Source: Dysosmobacter sp. (GTDB lineage Bacteria; Bacillota; Clostridia; Oscillospirales; Oscillospiraceae). Taken from it: 45,955 bases of DNA. The notes below the pieces were generated by a model, which was given only the letters and a program-made list of their open reading frames with translations, searched no databases and was not told where the DNA came from. The DNA lies in assembly GCA_026169195.1 (NCBI GenBank), contig JAPFEH010000081.1:1-45955 (forward strand), read 5' to 3'. This document shows positions 42,655 through 45,955 of this stretch, piece by piece (within the stretch, counting starts at the first letter, position 1; each line of letters starts with the position of its first letter). Position numbers and translations under genes: made by a program.

Positions 42655-45120
42655 TTATTGCTTTTTCATATGAGCACCGGCAGATTTCAGCATCAGCTTT
42701 TTGGTGCCGACCTTGTCGAACGCCACCTCTACCAACGCGTCGCCGCCCATGGGCCGGACGGAGAGAACCATCCCCTGCCCGAACGCGGTATGCTCCACCA
42801 TGTCTCCCTGCTTCAGCTGCATCAAAACCGTTCCGGACGATGCAGTCCGACGGGTCGCTGACGATGCAAGGGGCTTTACAGGCGCGGTTTTTCCGCCATC
42901 CCGATAGCTGTGAACACCGCCGCTGCTCCAAGAGCCGCCGTAAGCGGCAGACCTTTCATACCGGTCGCCGCCAAAGGCGCCATCGCCCTCCATCCCGCCA
43001 AAACGGGGCGCAGGCTTGCTCTCCCAGCGCAGATTTTCCTCCGGAATCTCCTCCAGAAAGCGGGAGGCCCGATTGGCGCTGGTCCGGCCGTACAGCATCC
43101 GCTGGCGGCAATTGGTCAAGGTCAGCTTTTCCTTGGCGCGGGTCATGGCTACATAGCAAAGCCGCCGCTCCTCCTCCAGTTCCTCCGGATCGTACTGGGC
43201 AGAGGAGCCGGGAAAAACGCCCTCTTCCATGCCCACCACGTAAACCACCGGAAACTCCAGCCCCTTGGCGGAATGAATGGTCATCAGGGTGACGCAGTTG
43301 TCATCCGCCTCCATGGAGTCCAGATCTGTATACAAGGCGATCTCATTCAGGAATCCGGAGAGGGTCGCATCCTCCGGCTCCTGTTCCAGAAATCCCAGAA
43401 TGTTGGACTTGAGTTCCTGCACGTTCTCGATCCGTCCCCGACTTTCCATATCATCCTTATCTTCCAGCGCCTTGACATAACCGGTCTGGTCGCAGACTGC
43501 GTCATAAAACTCCGGCAGCGCCAGATGCGCTCCCTGCCGCCGCAGCCCGTCGATCAGATCCGCAAACTTCAGCAGCTTGGCGCCGGCGCTTTTCAGCTCC
43601 GGAAACAGATCCGCATTCCGGATGATCTCATAAAGGGACGCTCCCTGACTCTCTGCCAGCAGCGCCACCTTGTCCATCGTGGTGGCACCGATCCCGCGGG
43701 GTGGTTGATTCACGATGCGGCGCAGCCGGAGATCATCCAGCGGATTGTTCAATACGCAAAGATACGCCAGCATATCCTTGATCTCGGCACGGTCAAAGAA
43801 CTTCATGCCGCCTACGACCTTATACGGAACGCCATTGCGCTTCATGGCATATTCCAGCGCGTTGGACTGGGCATTCATGCGATAAAGCACCGCCGTGTCC
43901 CGGAAATTCCGACCGCGGTTGACCCCCATCAAAAGATCTCCCACCACATAGTTTGCCTCATCACCTTCATTGAAGGTGGTTTTGACCGTCACCACATCCC
44001 CACTGCCATTCTGCGTCCACAGCGTTTTTCCCTTGCGGCCCTGATTGTGTTTGATCACCGCATTGGCGGCATCCAGAATATTCTGCGTAGAACGATAATT
44101 CTGCTCCAAACGAATGGTACGGGCCTTGGGATACTGCTGCTCAAAATTCAGAATATTCTCAATATTTGCGCCCCGGAACCGGTAAATGGACTGGTCGTCA
44201 TCGCCCACCACGCAGAGGTTGTTCCGGCCGCCTGCCAGCAGGGCTGTCAGCAGGTACTGCATATGGTTGGTATCCTGATATTCGTCCACCAGCACATAGC
44301 GGAACTGCTTCTGGTAATGCGCCAGAACCTCCGGCTCCTGCTGCAAAAGTGTGACCGTGTGGTAAATGATATCATCGAAATCCAAGGCATTTGCCGCTCT
44401 GAGCTTCTGCGCGTAGCGGGCATAGACCTTGGCATAGCGCGCCATCTTCCAATCCGCTTCCCCGCTGTGCAGCTTTGCAAAGGCTTCCGGACTGAGGTAC
44501 TGGTCCTTGGCATGGCTGATGGCCGCCAGCACGCTGCGGGGCTGAAAGGTTTTCTCATCCAGATTCAATTCCTTCAAAATATCCCGGATGACCCGCTTGG
44601 AATCGTCCGTATCATAAATGGTAAAGTCCTTGTCAAAGCCGATCCGGTCAATGTCCCGCCGCAAAATCCGGACGCAGGCGGAGTGAAACGTGGACGCCCA
44701 GATATCATTTGCCACCGGACCCAGCCGTGCCGCCAGACGCTCCTTCAATTCCCCCGCAGCCTTGTTGGTAAAGGTAATGGCGATGATCTCCCACGGCCGG
44801 GGACGATCTACGGCGCACAAGCGGTGCATCCGGTCAATTTCCGCATCTGTGGGGCAGTCCGGAAACTGCTCCAGAAACGTCAGGTCCTCTTCTGTGACCC
44901 AGTCAGGGACAACATCGGAATCGCTGCCGTTTCCATAGGTCAGCAGATTATAGACCCTTTGGATCAAAACCGTGGTCTTTCCGCTTCCGGCGCCTGCCAA
45001 GAGAAGAAGCGGGCCTTCCGTTGCCATGGCAGCCTTGCGCTGCATCGGGTTGAGCTTTGCCAGATCCCGGGCGATGACCGCCTGCCGGGCCGCTGTGTAA
45101 CGCTTGTTGAAATCAGTCAT
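42655..45120 (-). CDS. pcrA: ATP-dependent DNA helicase PcrA/UvrD
   Basis: 821 residues, SF1A helicase. The motifs are LNPMQRKAAMATEGPLLLLA (Q motif), AGAGSGKTT (Walker A), VLVDEYQDTN (II), VGDDDQSIYRFRGA (III), LEQNYRS (IV), VTLMTIHSAKGLEFPVVYVV (V) and VAMTRAKEKL (VI). The C-terminus (MEHTAFGQGMVLSVRPMGGD, then VGTKKLMLKSAGAH) is the PcrA-type Tudor fold that contacts RNA polymerase. A long insert after the Walker A region (DWVTEEDLTFLEQFPDCPTD) is seen in many Clostridial forms. Start ATG 45120; a GTG at 45147 is possible. Confidence 0.95.
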   Translation of the reverse strand: MTDFNKRYTAARQAVIARDLAKLNPMQRKAAMATEGPLLLLAGAGSGKTTVLIQRVYNLLTYGNGSDSDVVPDWVTEEDLTFLEQFPDCPTDAEIDRMHRLCAVDRPRPWEIIAITFTNKAAGELKERLAARLGPVANDIWASTFHSACVRILRRDIDRIGFDKDFTIYDTDDSKRVIRDILKELNLDEKTFQPRSVLAAISHAKDQYLSPEAFAKLHSGEADWKMARYAKVYARYAQKLRAANALDFDDIIYHTVTLLQQEPEVLAHYQKQFRYVLVDEYQDTNHMQYLLTALLAGGRNNLCVVGDDDQSIYRFRGANIENILNFEQQYPKARTIRLEQNYRSTQNILDAANAVIKHNQGRKGKTLWTQNGSGDVVTVKTTFNEGDEANYVVGDLLMGVNRGRNFRDTAVLYRMNAQSNALEYAMKRNGVPYKVVGGMKFFDRAEIKDMLAYLCVLNNPLDDLRLRRIVNQPPRGIGATTMDKVALLAESQGASLYEIIRNADLFPELKSAGAKLLKFADLIDGLRRQGAHLALPEFYDAVCDQTGYVKALEDKDDMESRGRIENVQELKSNILGFLEQEPEDATLSGFLNEIALYTDLDSMEADDNCVTLMTIHSAKGLEFPVVYVVGMEEGVFPGSSAQYDPEELEEERRLCYVAMTRAKEKLTLTNCRQRMLYGRTSANRASRFLEEIPEENLRWESKPAPRFGGMEGDGAFGGDRYERSAAYGGSWSSGGVHSYRDGGKTAPVKPLASSATRRTASSGTVLMQLKQGDMVEHTAFGQGMVLSVRPMGGDALVEVAFDKVGTKKLMLKSAGAHMKKQ

Positions 45121-45152
45121 ATGTTCACCAGTTTTCTTCAATCTCACGAATC

Positions 45153-45181
45153 ATTTTAGGACAAAAGCCGAAGCAGGTCAA
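45153..45181 (-). promoter_or_regulatory. Promoter of pcrA
   Basis: Minus strand: TTGACC (45181-45176), 17-base spacer, TAAAAT (45158-45153), 33 bases upstream of the start at 45120. Confidence 0.72.
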
Positions 45182-45233
45182 GGGTTGCTTCTGATCTCCA
45201 TGTTTGCATTCGGCGTAATTTCAGGGATAAGAA

Positions 45234-45264
45234 ATCTCCCTCCGCCAAACGAACGGAGGGAGAT
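45234..45264 (-). terminator. Terminator after the tiny membrane protein pair
   Basis: An 11-bp perfect stem ATCTCCCTCCG / CGGAGGGAGAT with a 9-base loop, followed on the minus strand by TTCTTA. Confidence 0.7.
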
Positions 45265-45299
45265 CTGTTCCAAAGTCCCACAGGGTGATCGACCGGAAT

Positions 45300-45464
45300 T
45301 CAGCTGTCTTTTCCCAAAAATCCTATAGCCGCCATCATAAAACCCACCGGTATCAAAAAAAACGACGCCCACATCATTCCCACATATATCAACTCTAAGC
45401 CTGCAAGAATCATCATCGCAATGCCCAAGAGCATAAGACTGTTCCCAAACATGATTTTTTTCAT
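45300..45464 (-). CDS. Tiny membrane protein (54 residues), unknown function
   Basis: MKKIMFGNSLMLLGIAMMIL and onward: two hydrophobic helices (about 8-28 and 32-50) with a short polar end GKDS. The start at 45464 follows GGAGAGAAAG; ATG 45479 is in frame but has no site. It is preceded 26 bases upstream by another tiny membrane gene with the same MKKI start and two-helix plan. No family recognised. Confidence 0.6.
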   Translation of the reverse strand: MKKIMFGNSLMLLGIAMMILAGLELIYVGMMWASFFLIPVGFMMAAIGFLGKDS

Positions 45465-45490
45465 CAGCTTTCTCTCCATATCCCATTCAT

Positions 45491-45679
45491 TTATTTTTGA
45501 TTCTGTATCTTTTTCCAGACAAATGACACAGCAAGATCAACCGCGATCACCACCGCGGTTATCATCAGCATGACGCCTGCTTCCCGCGCCGACGTCAGCC
45601 ATCCGATTTTCCAGAAAAGGAGGCAGAGTATGCTTACTATCACAACAGTAATCAAAATCTGCTGGATGATCTTTTTCAT
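45491..45679 (-). CDS. Tiny two-helix membrane protein (62 residues), unknown function
   Basis: MKKIIQQILITVVIVSILCL opens the first helix. A short loop (WLTSAREAG) and a second helix follow, ending with the basic SFVWKKIQNQK. GGTGAGG precedes ATG 45679. It has its own promoter and is followed by a second tiny membrane gene. The pair lies between pcrA and the IS end. No family recognised. Confidence 0.65.
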   Translation of the reverse strand: MKKIIQQILITVVIVSILCLLFWKIGWLTSAREAGVMLMITAVVIAVDLAVSFVWKKIQNQK

Positions 45680-45732
45680 ATTTCCTCACCTTGATCATCT
45701 TATGGTTTTTAACCGGAACCATCTTTTGACCC

Positions 45733-45761
45733 ATCTTATCATATTCTCCTGCTTTCATCAA
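45733..45761 (-). promoter_or_regulatory. Promoter of the tiny membrane protein pair
   Basis: Minus strand: TTGATG (45761-45756), 17-base spacer, TAAGAT (45738-45733). It lies 56 bases from the IS edge, so it belongs to the chromosome, not the IS. Confidence 0.6.
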
Positions 45762-45816
45762 TCGGAAAACGGGTGTTCTGCGCTTCTCCAAACGTGAAAG
45801 CCCCGGGAAAACGCAA

Positions 45817-45955
45817 TGTACTGCCCCAGATTGTACGGACAGCACAAAAAGCCCCCTGATAGGAAAATATTGAAGTTTTAAGTGGAGTGGCGCAGCGTAA
45901 GCGGTGCCACTCCAGTTTTTAACTGGATACGCTCATGGTTGTAGAAATAAATATA
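45817..45955 (-). mobile_element. Right end of an IS3-family insertion sequence (copy 2, inverted)
   Basis: An exact reverse complement of 1-139. The edge is at 45817, where TGTACTGCCCCAGATTG begins the terminal repeat. The transposase 3' end points into the window, as in copy 1. Confidence 0.8.
45878..45955 (-). CDS. IS3-family transposase (OrfB), C-terminal 25 residues, cut by the contig end
   Basis: Identical to the 25-residue tail at 1-78, read on the minus strand from the last base, with its TAA at 45878-45880. The tail carries YFYNHERIQLKTG. The rest of the gene lies beyond the contig end. Confidence 0.82.
   Translation of the reverse strand, partial: YIYFYNHERIQLKTGVAPLTLRHST

Noticed and set aside
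1-45955. Prophage, CRISPR array or genomic island
   Set aside because: No phage structural genes, no direct-repeat arrays and no integrase or att pairs. Mobile DNA is limited to the two IS ends.

Overview
The window looks like one complete chromosomal contig from an anaerobic Firmicute of the Oscillospiraceae/Ruminococcaceae type (Oscillibacter/Flavonifractor-like). The evidence is a G+C-rich Clostridia-like coding style, strong AGGAGG ribosome sites and sigma-A promoters with 17-base spacers. The gene set also fits: HPr kinase, WhiA, RapZ, YvcK, Rex, SLH-domain surface proteins, zinc-ribbon forms of L28 and L32, MrnC and an NFACT protein. Nearly everything is chromosomal housekeeping. I see no prophage, CRISPR array, antibiotic-resistance island or rRNA.

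Both ends are the same 139 bases in inverted orientation. They are the 3' end of an IS3-family transposase gene plus the element's terminal repeat. The contig therefore most likely stops where the assembler ran into two copies of one insertion sequence.

Layout. (1) 230-10032, minus strand: a long run hprK, ROK glucokinase, murB, rapZ, yvcK, whiA, a GCAxxG redox protein and dnaE, joining sugar sensing, cell-wall precursor supply, division/sporulation control and replication. (2) 10330-10518: rpmB (L28), divergent from hprK. (3) 10609-14053, minus: der, plsY, gpsA and a small membrane protein (ribosome assembly and phospholipid synthesis). (4) 14200-16502, minus: a nucleotidyltransferase-domain protein, rpmF with its DUF177 partner, and two small unknowns. 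(5) 16609-22289, plus: an RluA-type pseudouridine synthase, a complete potABCD polyamine transporter and a FlK-like thioesterase. (6) 22382-24540, minus: mrnC and an RqcH/NFACT protein. (7) 24686-27123: a small exported protein, a Cys-rich microprotein, an SLH protein and rex. (8) 27313-28943: tRNA-Arg(CCG) and a cation/proton antiporter. (9) 29028-34574, mostly minus: an FAD dehydrogenase, a U32 peptidase-family protein, mltG, a second Cys-rich microprotein (plus strand), tmk and a TagA-type glycosyltransferase. (10) 34716-39059, minus: a 1447-residue SLH surface protein. (11) 39255-40148, minus: a LysO-type exporter split over two genes. (12) 40306-42611, plus: an AAG-type glycosylase, a HAD phosphatase and a transglutaminase-like protein. 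(13) 42655-45679, minus: pcrA/uvrD helicase and two tiny membrane proteins.

The least explained items are two paralogous Cys-rich one-helix microproteins (25136-25276 and 32971-33129), the modular giant SLH protein with inverted repeats in its leader, and the inverted IS ends. Other notable points are a candidate Rex operator lying over the rex promoter and the two-gene LysO. No intergenic gap exceeds 300 bases; the larger gaps hold the promoters, terminators and tRNA listed here.
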